Below are positions 52,859-62,519 of a stretch of DNA of 63,965 nucleotides, in pieces; positions within the stretch are counted from its first letter, which is position 1; the number at the start of each line of letters is the position of its first letter. The notes under the pieces were generated by a model that was not told where the DNA came from, searched no databases, and saw only the letters and a program-made list of their open reading frames with translations. The stretch is taken from positions 1 to 63,965 of the forward strand of contig JACKBA010000037.1 of the NCBI GenBank assembly GCA_020634815.1, read 5' to 3'. The position numbers and the translations under genes were made by a program. Origin of the DNA: Caldilineaceae bacterium. GTDB lineage: Bacteria; Chloroflexota; Anaerolineae; Caldilineales; Caldilineaceae.

Positions 52859-53221
52859 GTGATTGACATGCACCACGGGCACAGCCATTTCCAGAAGCGC
52901 ATCGCACAGCGGGGACTATCGAGCGACGATGTTGAGTTTGTGCTGGCGTACGGGGTGGAAATCCACCGAGCCGGGGCGGTTCACTTTCTCTTGCGCGGCA
53001 AGGACATTCCCGACAACTTCCAACGCCAGTATTCCCGATTGATCGGGACGACCATCCTGGTTGCCGAGCGGTGGGATACACAGATCACCGCTTATCGGGC
53101 GCAGCGCAAGCAGGCGATGAAGAGTGTGTGCCGTAAGGCAAAGCAGGACCTGCGCCGTTTCTTCCAATTCATTGACGGCGACGAAGAAGCGAGCCTGTAC
53201 GATGGGCTCCCGGCGGCCTAG
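52859..53221 (+). CDS. Small hypothetical protein (DUF4258-like toxin candidate)
   Basis: 120 residues from GTG 52859; AAGGAG lies 7 bp upstream, whereas ATG at 52868 has a weaker context. HSHFQKRIAQRGLSSDDVEFVLAYG and ILVAERWDTQITAYRAQRKQAMKSVCRKA recall DUF4258-type proteins, which include RelE-like toxins, but no antitoxin is adjacent. Function not assigned. Confidence 0.6.
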   Translation: MIDMHHGHSHFQKRIAQRGLSSDDVEFVLAYGVEIHRAGAVHFLLRGKDIPDNFQRQYSRLIGTTILVAERWDTQITAYRAQRKQAMKSVCRKAKQDLRRFFQFIDGDEEASLYDGLPAA

Positions 53222-53353
53222 ATCCGGCTGGCATGGCCACCTCACAACCACGCCAGGGCGCGCCGCTAACCCGGCTGGAGCCCGCCGGCGCTGAAAACCA
53301 AAAACCTGCCCGATTGCGTACCTCATCTGGGTAGCAGACCCAGCCTGCTCACC

Positions 53354-53382
53354 TTGCCGGTTGGCGGTCCTTTGGCTACAAT
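53354..53382 (+). promoter_or_regulatory. Promoter of the LtaS-like gene
   Basis: TTGCCG (53354-53359) and TACAAT (53377-53382), spacing 17. No Shine-Dalgarno precedes ATG 53419. Confidence 0.55.
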
Positions 53383-53418
53383 ACGCCAATTCTGCGCTCG
53401 ACGGGAACCTGATTTCAT

Positions 53419-55206
53419 ATGCTGCAACGTCTTTCGCCGCGCTGGCTGAGCCGGCGGTCTCCCAATCTATTTTTCTGGCTCGCCTTTGCCGCGCTGAACA
53501 CGCTGCTCTTCCTGCCCATGTTCCTGCTCGACCAGCAGAGTTCGACGCTGGCGCCGCCGGCGTCGACGGTGGCCGGTGGCTGGTGGCTGGCGCTCAACCG
53601 GCTCTTTGTCTGGCGCGAGAACCTGGATCCCTGGCGTCTCTCGATCGAACTGACGGTGCTGGCCGCGCTGTGGGTGCTGGTGCGCTGGGTGCGCCGGCCG
53701 TGGGTGGGTGTGATCTTTGGCGTGCTCTACGTGCTGGCCATCAGCTATTACATCTACGAAGCCATCGTCCTCTCCGTCTTCCTGCTGGAACCCTCCTTCT
53801 ACAGCCAGTTCTACCTGGCGCGCGACGGGCTGCCCTTCCTGGCCGAGCATGTCAACGCGGCGTGGTGGCTCTATGCCGGCGCCGTGCTCGGGCTGGCGTT
53901 GCTGGCGAGCGAGGTCATCTGGCTGCTGAGCCTGCTGCTGCGCAGCGGCGCTGCGCCGGGGCTGCACTGGCTGACGCGGGCGGGCATGGGCGTGCTGGCC
54001 TTTGCCTGCATCGTCGTCGCCGTTTCCTACCAGGCCTACACAGCGCGGCCGGAGATGGTGCCGAGCAGCCTCGGCTTCAAGGTGCAAAAGAATGTGGCGC
54101 TCTCGCTCAAGACGCAGCACGACGTCGCCAGCTTCGACGACAGCACCGTGCGCCGCATCTACGACTATTCGGGCTATCAACTGGAGACGAAGCCCGACAT
54201 CTACGTCATCTTCATCGAGTCCTACGGCAGCGTGCTCTACAAGCGGACCCACTTTCGCCCACCGTACACGGCCTTACTGAGCGAGGTGGAAGAAACGCTG
54301 CACAATGGCGGGTGGCAGACGACGACGGCGTTGACGGAGTCACCCACGTGGGGCGGCGGGTCGTGGCTGGCCTATACAAGCCTGCTCTTCGGGTTGCGCA
54401 TCGACAACCACCCGCAGTACCTGTCGCTGCGCAGTAAGTATCAGGTGGGCAGCTATCCCAGCCTGGGCAACACGCTCCAACAGCAGGGCTACCATTACGT
54501 CTGGCTCTCGGCGCTGGATGAGAACCTGGCCGACATTGCCTGGGCCAGGTACACCCGGATGCTCGGCGTGGACGAGTTGATCCGCAACGAGGACATGCAG
54601 TACATCGGCCCGCGCTACGGCTGGGGGCCGGCGCCGCCCGATCAGTGGGTGCTGCATTGGGCGGACGAGCAGGTCAAGACACGCACGGATGACCCGCTGC
54701 TGCTCTTTACCATCACGCAGAACTCGCACTACCCGTGGACGCCGCACCCGACCCTGGTCGACGACTGGCACACGCTGAACGAGCCGGCGCCGGAGGAGGA
54801 GTTTGTCGACCCGGATACCATCAGCCCGGAGGCCATGCGCCGCAACTACATGAACGCCGTGGACTACCAACTGCGCATGTTGACGCAGTTCATTCTCGAA
54901 AACGGGGACGAGAACAGCCTCTTCGTGCTCGTGGGCGACCACCAGCCGCCGGCCGTCTCGCGCCGCGCCGATGGCTGGGCCACGCCCATACACATTGTCA
55001 GCAAAGATGCGGCATTGATCGATTCATTCTCCGGCTACGGCTTCGTGCCGGGCCTCGAAGTGACCAACCTGGAGCCAAGCCTGCGCCATGAAGGCTTTTA
55101 TTCTCTCTTTATGCGTCTGCTCTTCGGCCGTTACGGCACCGGCAAGATTGCCGAGCCCGCCTATCTGCCACAGGGCGTCATCCCGCTGCAGGCAGCTTCC
55201 AACTGA
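53419..55206 (+). CDS. LTA-synthase-like/sulfatase-fold phosphotransferase
   Basis: 595 residues. About four N-terminal membrane spans (for example LFFWLAFAALNTLLFLPMFLL, WVGVIFGVLYVLAISYYIY, LALLASEVIWLLSLLL, AGMGVLAFACIVVAVSY) precede an extracellular alkaline-phosphatase-superfamily domain. Metal and active-site pattern: YVIFIESYGSV, the SPTWGGGSWLAYTSLLFG nucleophile region, LFTITQNSHYPW and VLVGDHQPP. It probably transfers a glycerophosphate or phosphoethanolamine group to a surface polymer or lipid. The YceI lipoprotein gene starts 12 bp later. Confidence 0.85.
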   Translation: MLQRLSPRWLSRRSPNLFFWLAFAALNTLLFLPMFLLDQQSSTLAPPASTVAGGWWLALNRLFVWRENLDPWRLSIELTVLAALWVLVRWVRRPWVGVIFGVLYVLAISYYIYEAIVLSVFLLEPSFYSQFYLARDGLPFLAEHVNAAWWLYAGAVLGLALLASEVIWLLSLLLRSGAAPGLHWLTRAGMGVLAFACIVVAVSYQAYTARPEMVPSSLGFKVQKNVALSLKTQHDVASFDDSTVRRIYDYSGYQLETKPDIYVIFIESYGSVLYKRTHFRPPYTALLSEVEETLHNGGWQTTTALTESPTWGGGSWLAYTSLLFGLRIDNHPQYLSLRSKYQVGSYPSLGNTLQQQGYHYVWLSALDENLADIAWARYTRMLGVDELIRNEDMQYIGPRYGWGPAPPDQWVLHWADEQVKTRTDDPLLLFTITQNSHYPWTPHPTLVDDWHTLNEPAPEEEFVDPDTISPEAMRRNYMNAVDYQLRMLTQFILENGDENSLFVLVGDHQPPAVSRRADGWATPIHIVSKDAALIDSFSGYGFVPGLEVTNLEPSLRHEGFYSLFMRLLFGRYGTGKIAEPAYLPQGVIPLQAASN

Positions 55207-55218
55207 AAGGACCAAACC

Positions 55219-55950
55219 ATGAAACACACCATTGCCAGGATTCTCCCCCTCTTTATGCTCGTTCTTGTGCTGGCGGCTTGTGGCGGCCAGGCGACCCCGG
55301 CGCCCGCACCGGCCGCCGAAGCACCGGTAGCCGAAGCACCCGCCGTCGAAGCGCCCAGCCAGGGCTCCGGCGAAGCGGTTTCCGGCCAGCGCACCTTTGT
55401 CATCGTGCCGGCCGAGTCCAAGGCCTCCTACCTGGTCGACGAGGAGTTCTTCGCCGGCGCGCTGGACAAGCTGGGCATTGCCGCAGGCCTGGCCGATGTC
55501 GTGGGCAGCACGCAGGAGATCGAAGGCCAGATCACGTTGAACCTCGACAACCTGGGCGACGCCCTTGGCGAGAACAGCTTCACGGTCAAAATGAACACCT
55601 TCGCCACCGACCAGAACCGGCGCGATGAGTGGATTCTCGACAACGGCCCGCGCTTCAACGACTTCCCGCTGGCCACCTTCACCGCCACGAGCATCGAGGG
55701 CGCGCCGGCTGCCTACAATGACGGCGAAGAAGTGAGCTTCAAGCTCGCCGGCGACCTTACCGTGCGCGAGGTCACCCAGCCGGCCACCTTCGACGTGACC
55801 GCCCGGCTTGCCGGCGACACGCTCACCGGCGTCGCCACCACGCGCGCGCTGATGAGCAGCTTTGGCATCGAGCCGCCCAACTTCGCCAACACGCTCACGG
55901 TTGCCGACGAGTTCGGCATCGAGGTGCAATTCACGGCAAAGGCGCAGTAG
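55219..55950 (+). CDS. YceI-family lipoprotein
   Basis: 243 residues with a lipobox (LVLAAC, Cys about 22) and a linker rich in Ala/Pro. The YceI beta-barrel covers about 55-243, with ASYLVDEEFFAGALDK, FNDFPLATFTATSI and DLTVREVTQPATFDV. The family binds isoprenoid quinones or lipids, so it is probably an extracytoplasmic lipid carrier. It follows the LtaS-like gene with 12 bp spacing and precedes the MttB-like gene by 2 bp. Confidence 0.88.
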   Translation: MKHTIARILPLFMLVLVLAACGGQATPAPAPAAEAPVAEAPAVEAPSQGSGEAVSGQRTFVIVPAESKASYLVDEEFFAGALDKLGIAAGLADVVGSTQEIEGQITLNLDNLGDALGENSFTVKMNTFATDQNRRDEWILDNGPRFNDFPLATFTATSIEGAPAAYNDGEEVSFKLAGDLTVREVTQPATFDVTARLAGDTLTGVATTRALMSSFGIEPPNFANTLTVADEFGIEVQFTAKAQ

Positions 55951-55952
55951 CG

Positions 55953-57464
55953 TTGCGCCCGTTCCTCTCCGTCGCCGAGCCGGCGCTGCTCGACCGCATC
56001 ATCGACGAAGCGCGCCACATCCTGGCGACGACGGGCATGGAGATTCGCGGTGACGAGATGCGCCGCCGGCTGCTGGCGGCCGGCCTGCCCGCCGCCGCCG
56101 ACGGCCGCATCCTCTTTCCTACAACTGTGATCGAGCAGGCGCTGGCGACGGCGCCTGCTTCCTTCACTCTCTTTGACCGCGACGGCAACGCCCATGCCGA
56201 AATCGGCGGCGACAACGTCCACTTCGTGCCGGGCTCCAGCGGCCTCAAGGTGCAGGATCATCGCACCGGCCACACGCGCGAGGCGACAACCGCCGACTTC
56301 GTCGAGTACGTGCGCCTGTGCGACGGGTTGGAGCACGTGCACTACCTGGCGACGGCCTTCTCCACCGGCGAAGACATCGAGCCGGCCGTCTCCGATGCCT
56401 GGCGCCTGCTGCTCTGCCTGACCAACTCAAAGCGGCCGGTCGTCTCCGGCGCCTTCACCGAGCACGGCACGCCGCGCATGGTGGAGATGATGCAACTCTT
56501 CCGCCGCGACCGCGCCGACCTCATTGCCCGACCCATGGCGATCTTCACCATCACGGCGACGGGCAACTTCCGCTACAGCGAGGATTCGTGCCAGAATCTC
56601 ATCGACTGCGTGGAGGCCGGCATCCCGGTCGAGATCGTGCCGGTGACGCTCATGGGGCTGACGGCGCCGGTGACGCTGGTGGGCTCGGCTGTCTTTCACG
56701 CCGTGGACACGCTGGCCGGCATCGTCATGGCGCAGCTAATCCGGCCCGGCGCGCCGGTGCTCTACGGCGGCGCGCCCGCCGAGTTCCACATGCGCGAGAC
56801 GACCTCGCCCATGCTCGGCATCCAGGCGCTCTACCTCGACGTGCTCAACGCCCAGGTTGGCAAGCGGCTCAATCTGCCGGTGCAGGCGTACATGGGGCTC
56901 AGCGACGCCAAGGAACTGGACGCACAGGCGGGCGCAGAGACCTTTGGCAGCGCGCTCATGGCGGCGCTGGCCGGCGTCAACTCCGTCTCGGGGCCGGGCA
57001 TGCTCGACTTCGTGCTCGTCTTCAGCCTGCCCAAGCTCGTCTTCGACAACGAAGTCTGCGGCCAGGCGTTGCAGATGGCGCGGCCGCTCCAGGTGGTGGA
57101 AGACCTGCCCGCCCGCCACCTCGTCGAGGCGCAATTGACCGACCTCCACATGATCACGGCGCCGCACACGCTGACCCACTGGGAGGATCACCTCTACCTG
57201 CCCGGCGCCGTCTACGACCGCAAGAATCGCGAGGCGTGGCAGCGCGCGGGCGCCAAATCGCTCTACCAGCGCGCCGTCGACGAGGTGGAGCAGCGCCTGG
57301 CCGCCTACCAGCCGGTCGCCGCCGACCCACGCGCCGTCGCCGAAATGGAGCGTCTCATCCGCTCCGGCATGCAAGGCAACGCCGCGCTGCCCGCCGTGCC
57401 GGGCCTGCGCGCATCCGCCGGTGAGGTGGGCGATGGCCGGCGGGAGCGGCGGTTCCGGCGCTAA
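55953..57464 (+). CDS. MttB-family (trimethylamine methyltransferase-like), non-pyrrolysine
   Basis: 503 residues from TTG 55953; no ATG is better placed. The frame has no internal TAG, so no pyrrolysine. Landmarks are VIEQALATAPASFTLFDRDGN, AFSTGEDIEPAVSDAWRLLLCLTNSKRP, VEIVPVTLMGLTAPVTLVGS, GGAPAEFHMRETTSPMLGIQ and GLSDAKELDAQAGAETFGSAL. Such enzymes demethylate quaternary amines or similar, passing methyl to a corrinoid protein. No corrinoid protein or methyl-accepting partner is adjacent, so its substrate is open. Confidence 0.85.
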   Translation: MRPFLSVAEPALLDRIIDEARHILATTGMEIRGDEMRRRLLAAGLPAAADGRILFPTTVIEQALATAPASFTLFDRDGNAHAEIGGDNVHFVPGSSGLKVQDHRTGHTREATTADFVEYVRLCDGLEHVHYLATAFSTGEDIEPAVSDAWRLLLCLTNSKRPVVSGAFTEHGTPRMVEMMQLFRRDRADLIARPMAIFTITATGNFRYSEDSCQNLIDCVEAGIPVEIVPVTLMGLTAPVTLVGSAVFHAVDTLAGIVMAQLIRPGAPVLYGGAPAEFHMRETTSPMLGIQALYLDVLNAQVGKRLNLPVQAYMGLSDAKELDAQAGAETFGSALMAALAGVNSVSGPGMLDFVLVFSLPKLVFDNEVCGQALQMARPLQVVEDLPARHLVEAQLTDLHMITAPHTLTHWEDHLYLPGAVYDRKNREAWQRAGAKSLYQRAVDEVEQRLAAYQPVAADPRAVAEMERLIRSGMQGNAALPAVPGLRASAGEVGDGRRERRFRR

Positions 57465-57511
57465 TGATGTTGGCCGCGTCCGAAAGCACGTCCTTTCCTA
57501 CGGAATCCTTG

Positions 57512-57554
57512 TTGAGTTTGTATTGCCATCTATGCTATAATTCTGTCTAGACAG
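57512..57554 (+). promoter_or_regulatory. Promoter and palindromic operator of the Phd/VapC pair
   Basis: TTGAGT (57512-57517) and TATAAT (57536-57541), spacing 18, with TGC before the -10. CTGTCTAGACAG (57543-57554) is a perfect 12-bp palindrome that overlaps the transcription start, fitting autorepression by the antitoxin. Confidence 0.7.
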
Positions 57555-57579
57555 GCTAGATTCTGTTCGAGGAGGCATT

Positions 57580-57831
57580 GTGCTTAGCTGGCAAGTCCAA
57601 GAGGCAAAGAACAAGTTTAGTGAAGTGATAGAGCGAGCAAGCCACGGCGATCCGCAAGTAATCACGAAACACGGTACCGAAGTCGCGGTCGTTATCTCAA
57701 TCGACCAATTCAAAAGCCTGAAAGCGCGCTCGCAATCGCTGGTGGAGTTTTTGCTCGAGTCGCCCCTTTCGGGCAGCGAGATCGAAGTAACTCGCGATAA
57801 AAGCCTGCCACGGGAAGTGCCTGAATTATGA
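57580..57831 (+). CDS. phd: Phd/YefM-type antitoxin
   Basis: 83 residues from GTG 57580, with GGAGG upstream. WQVQEAKNKFSEVIERASHGDPQVITKHGTEVAVVISIDQFKSL is a classical Phd/YefM fold with N-terminal DNA binding and dimer motifs. It neutralises the VapC-like toxin encoded by the overlapping gene. Confidence 0.93.
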   Translation: MLSWQVQEAKNKFSEVIERASHGDPQVITKHGTEVAVVISIDQFKSLKARSQSLVEFLLESPLSGSEIEVTRDKSLPREVPEL

Positions 57832-58259
57832 GGATGCTGCTGGACACCTGCGTGCTGTCGGAGTTTGTCTCGAAACAGCCCAATGTAGATGTTGTGCGCT
57901 GGCTGAAAGAGCAAGACGAGGATCGACTTTTCATCAGTACAATCACGCTGGGAGAATTGCAGTACGGCGTCGCCCGCCTGCCACCGTCGCAACGGCGCGA
58001 ACGCCTGACGCAGTGGCTGGCGAGTGACATTCTTGATAGGTTTGGTAACAGAGTGCTGAGCATCGATGCTGCAATCATGCTCCGGTGGGGCACGCTCCGG
58101 GCGCAGATGGAAGCAATCGGAAGAGTCCTGCCAACATTCGATTCGATGATAGCGGCTACGGCCCTTGTCCATGACTTGCATGTGGTCACACGCAACGTGC
58201 AGGATTTCGCTGACGCCGGCGTCCAAGTCATCAATCCGTGGCAAGACGCAGGAAAGTGA
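57828..58259 (+). CDS. vapC: VapC-type PIN-domain toxin
   Basis: 143 residues; ATG 57828 overlaps the antitoxin stop (ATGA). Active-site acids: Asp in MLLDTCVLSEF, Glu in STITLGELQYG, Asp in PTFDSMIAATAL and Asp in VVTRNVQDFADAGV. A Mg-dependent ribonuclease. Family clear; RNA target unknown. Confidence 0.94.
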   Translation: MRMLLDTCVLSEFVSKQPNVDVVRWLKEQDEDRLFISTITLGELQYGVARLPPSQRRERLTQWLASDILDRFGNRVLSIDAAIMLRWGTLRAQMEAIGRVLPTFDSMIAATALVHDLHVVTRNVQDFADAGVQVINPWQDAGK

Positions 58260-58285
58260 AATTGCAAGGGATTGCCGATGGCGCA

Positions 58286-58380
58286 TCTGCAATCAGCAAT
58301 TCACCCATCAACAATTCGGCGCCCACTCACCGCCATCGACAATTGACCGTTGACCGTTGACCATTGCCCATTAACCATTC
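58286..58380. repeat. Heptamer arrays (CAATCAG and TTGACCG types)
   Basis: Period-7 CAATCAG/CAATTCA units followed by TTGACxx units, between the toxin gene and the oxidoreductase gene. The array ends 80 bp before ATG 58460. Confidence 0.8.
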
Positions 58381-58459
58381 ATCCCCTCCCCATCTTGTCA
58401 TCTTCCCATCTTCTCACTACAATCCTCCCGTCTCATCACACCGTTGCGAGAGGACCCAA

Positions 58460-60052
<1,593 letters not shown>

Positions 60053-60171
60053 ACGCACATACCTGCCGGTGCTCGCCCTTGCGGCAAGGACCGGCGTTCA
60101 AGAGAGCGACCGGAGCCGGCGCCGTGGGGCGCCTGGCATCCGACCAACCAACCATTGCAAGGAGGATTCAG

Positions 60172-61152
60172 ATGTCTCGATTGTTCAAGTATGTTGCGCC
60201 GCTGCTCGTCGTGCTGCTGGTCGTGGCCGGCTGTGCCGCGCCGGTGGCGGCGCCCGCTGCCCCGGCAGGTGAGGCCGCGGCGCCGGCCGAGAGCGGGAGC
60301 GCGGCTGCGGCCGACCTGCTCAGCGAGGTTCAGGCGCGCGGCAAGCTCATCGTCTCCACCGACCCGGCCTACCCGCCGCAGTCGGAGCTGGTTGCCGACG
60401 CCGCGCCGCCGGCCGATACGAAGTGCAGCGGCGACGAGAAGCCCGCCAACCAGTTTACCGGTTTCGACATCGACACCGCTGCCGAGATTGCCAAGCGCCT
60501 GGGCGTCGAGGTCTGCTTCGTGACGCCGGACTGGACGCTCATCACCGCCGGCGGCTGGGCCGGGCGCTGGGACCTGAGCATCGGCTCCATGACCATCACG
60601 CCCGAGCGCATGGAGAAGCTCTACTTCTCGCAGCCCTACTACACCACGCCCGCCGCGTTCTTTGTTCACCAGGACAACACCACCTACACCCAGCCGGCCG
60701 ATCTCTCCGGCAAGAAGGTGGGCGGTTGCAGCGGCTGCACCTATGAAGCCTACATCGACGGCACGCTCTCCATTCCGGGCGAGACCATCGACTTTGTGGT
60801 GACCGATGCCGAGTTCGCCGGCTACGACACCGACGTGCCTGCGCTGGAAGACCTGGCGCTGGGCGACGGTGTGCGCCTGGATGCCGTGCTGACCGCGCTG
60901 CCTACGGGCCAGGGCTACATTGCCGACGGCGGCCCGCTCAAGCAACTGGGCGAGCCGGTCTACTTCGAATATCTGGCCGGCGCCATGGACAAGGCCGCGG
61001 CTATTGATACGCAGAGCTTCCAGGATGCCGTCAACAAGGCCATCCAGGAGATGCACGCCGACGGTACGCTCAAGACCCTCTCCGAGCAGTACTATGGCAC
61101 GGACCTTGCCGCAGCCGGCGCCACCTTCGACCTGGCTGCCCTGAATCAGTAG
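60172..61152 (+). CDS. Polar amino-acid ABC transporter substrate-binding lipoprotein
   Basis: 326 residues; AAGGAGG precedes ATG 60172. Lipobox VVAGC puts the lipid at Cys about 21. The periplasmic-binding fold contains LIVSTDPAYPPQSELV, FDIDTAAEIAKRLGVEVCFV, DLSIGSMTITPERMEKLYFSQPYY, and GCTYEAYIDGTLSIPG. Like glutamine/polar amino acid binding proteins. A hairpin follows before the permease gene. Confidence 0.9.
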   Translation: MSRLFKYVAPLLVVLLVVAGCAAPVAAPAAPAGEAAAPAESGSAAAADLLSEVQARGKLIVSTDPAYPPQSELVADAAPPADTKCSGDEKPANQFTGFDIDTAAEIAKRLGVEVCFVTPDWTLITAGGWAGRWDLSIGSMTITPERMEKLYFSQPYYTTPAAFFVHQDNTTYTQPADLSGKKVGGCSGCTYEAYIDGTLSIPGETIDFVVTDAEFAGYDTDVPALEDLALGDGVRLDAVLTALPTGQGYIADGGPLKQLGEPVYFEYLAGAMDKAAAIDTQSFQDAVNKAIQEMHADGTLKTLSEQYYGTDLAAAGATFDLAALNQ

Positions 61153-61158
61153 TGCTCA

Positions 61159-61199
61159 ACCGGGCGGACAGGCTGCGTCACGCGGTCTGTCCGCCCGGT
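61159..61199 (+). terminator. Stable hairpin between binding-protein and permease genes
   Basis: ACCGGGCGGACAG (61159-61171) pairs perfectly with 61187-61199 around a 15-nt loop, without a T-tract. In ABC operons such hairpins often protect the binding-protein message or attenuate the permease. Confidence 0.6.
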
Positions 61200-61242
61200 C
61201 CTGTCGTATTCCAACACACCATTCAAGCAGAAAGCAGACGAG

Positions 61243-62133
61243 ATGACCGCACCCACTGGCGACGAGCCTGGATCGCGTACGACCTATGACTTGACCAAGC
61301 GGGCCGACCAGGAGGCTTATGCCTCCCTGCTTATGGCGCAGGAGCGGCGGCGCAAGTGGATGCAGCGAACGCGGGTTGCGCTGGTCTGGGTCTTCCTCGT
61401 TCTGATCCTGTGGTTTCTCTTCTCGTTTCTCAACCTCGACTTCGGCTATATCTTCCAGAATGCCAACTTCGTCCTGCTTGGCATCGGCGTCACCATCGGC
61501 GTCTCGCTCGTCTCCATCACCATCGCCTCGATCATCGCACTCTTTGGCGCGCTGGGCCGTCTCTCGACCAATTCGATTTTCCACGGCATGGCGAGTTTCT
61601 ACGTCTCGCTCTTTCGCGGCACGCCGCTCCTCGTGCAGATCTTCATCATCTACCTGGGCCTGCCGCAGATCGGCCAGCAGATTTCGGCGCGCGGCTTTCC
61701 GTGGCTGGGCAGCCTCTTCATCCTGACCGCCATCCAGTCCGGCGTGCTGGCGTTGAGCCTCAACTACGGCGCATACATGACGGAGATCTTCCGCGCCGGC
61801 ATCCAGTCGGTGAATCGCGGGCAGTGGCAGGCCGCGTCAGCCCTCGGTCTGAGCCGCATGCAGACGCTGCGCCTCATCGTCCTGCCGCAGGCCATGAAGC
61901 TGATCATTCCGGCCGTGGGCAACCAGTTCATCGCCATGCAGAAGGACTCGTCGCTCGTCTCGGTCATGGGCGTGTGGGAGATCACCTACCGCGCCAACCG
62001 CTTTGCGCGCAAGGACAGCAAGTACATGGAGATGTTCCTGCTGGCTGCGGCAATCTACTGGGTGCTGACGATCTTCTCGGAGTGGCTGCTCGCGCGGCTG
62101 GAAGGACGCATGGCGCGGTCGGATACGCGGTAG
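61243..62133 (+). CDS. Polar amino-acid ABC transporter permease
   Basis: 296 residues. First span VALVWVFLVLILWFLFSFL, then GIGVTIGVSLVSITIASIIALFGAL, SLFRGTPLLVQIFIIYLGLPQIG and the EAA-like cytoplasmic loop YMTEIFRAGIQSVNRGQWQAASALGLSRMQTLRLIVLPQAMKLIIP, as in HisM/GlnP permeases. No ATP-binding gene follows; the downstream 386 bp hold only repeats, so the ATPase is elsewhere. Confidence 0.92.
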   Translation: MTAPTGDEPGSRTTYDLTKRADQEAYASLLMAQERRRKWMQRTRVALVWVFLVLILWFLFSFLNLDFGYIFQNANFVLLGIGVTIGVSLVSITIASIIALFGALGRLSTNSIFHGMASFYVSLFRGTPLLVQIFIIYLGLPQIGQQISARGFPWLGSLFILTAIQSGVLALSLNYGAYMTEIFRAGIQSVNRGQWQAASALGLSRMQTLRLIVLPQAMKLIIPAVGNQFIAMQKDSSLVSVMGVWEITYRANRFARKDSKYMEMFLLAAAIYWVLTIFSEWLLARLEGRMARSDTR

Positions 62134-62519
62134 GAGGAAGAGGCTAATGGTCGATTGTTAACGGTCAACGGTCAATGGTCAACGAAAGTCCGTCAGCAAT
62201 CAACAATCTGCAAGTCCACCCAGTAGCAGTTCGTATGTGGTTCTCCGGTCACCATTCAATGGGAGACGAGAAAAGGCGAATTGTTGATGGATGAATTGCA
62301 GATTGCTAATTGCTGATGATCGGCGCACCCAGCCGAGCGGCGAACATTGACAATTAGCCATTGACCGTTGACCATTCTCATCAACCGCCCGCCGCGCCAC
62401 ATCAGCCGCCGGCAGTTGACAATTGGCCATTGACCGTTGACCATTCTCTTCATTCAGTTGCCGCGTTTCATCAACCATCAGCAACCAGCAATTCCACCCA
62501 TCAACAATCCGCCTTTTCC
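62134..62519. repeat. Large non-coding heptamer region
   Basis: No gene. Mixed period-7 arrays: TTAACGG/TCAACGG/TCAATGG at 62156-62185, GCAATCA/CAACAAT units at 62195-62210 and 62280-62320, TTGACxx at 62346-62380 and 62415-62450, CAATCAG-like near 62465-62510. They lie in several orientations and include stops in most frames. Confidence 0.85.

Noticed and set aside
55953..57464. Pyrrolysine-containing trimethylamine methyltransferase
   Set aside because: The reading frame has no internal amber codon, so it belongs to the non-pyrrolysine MttB group.
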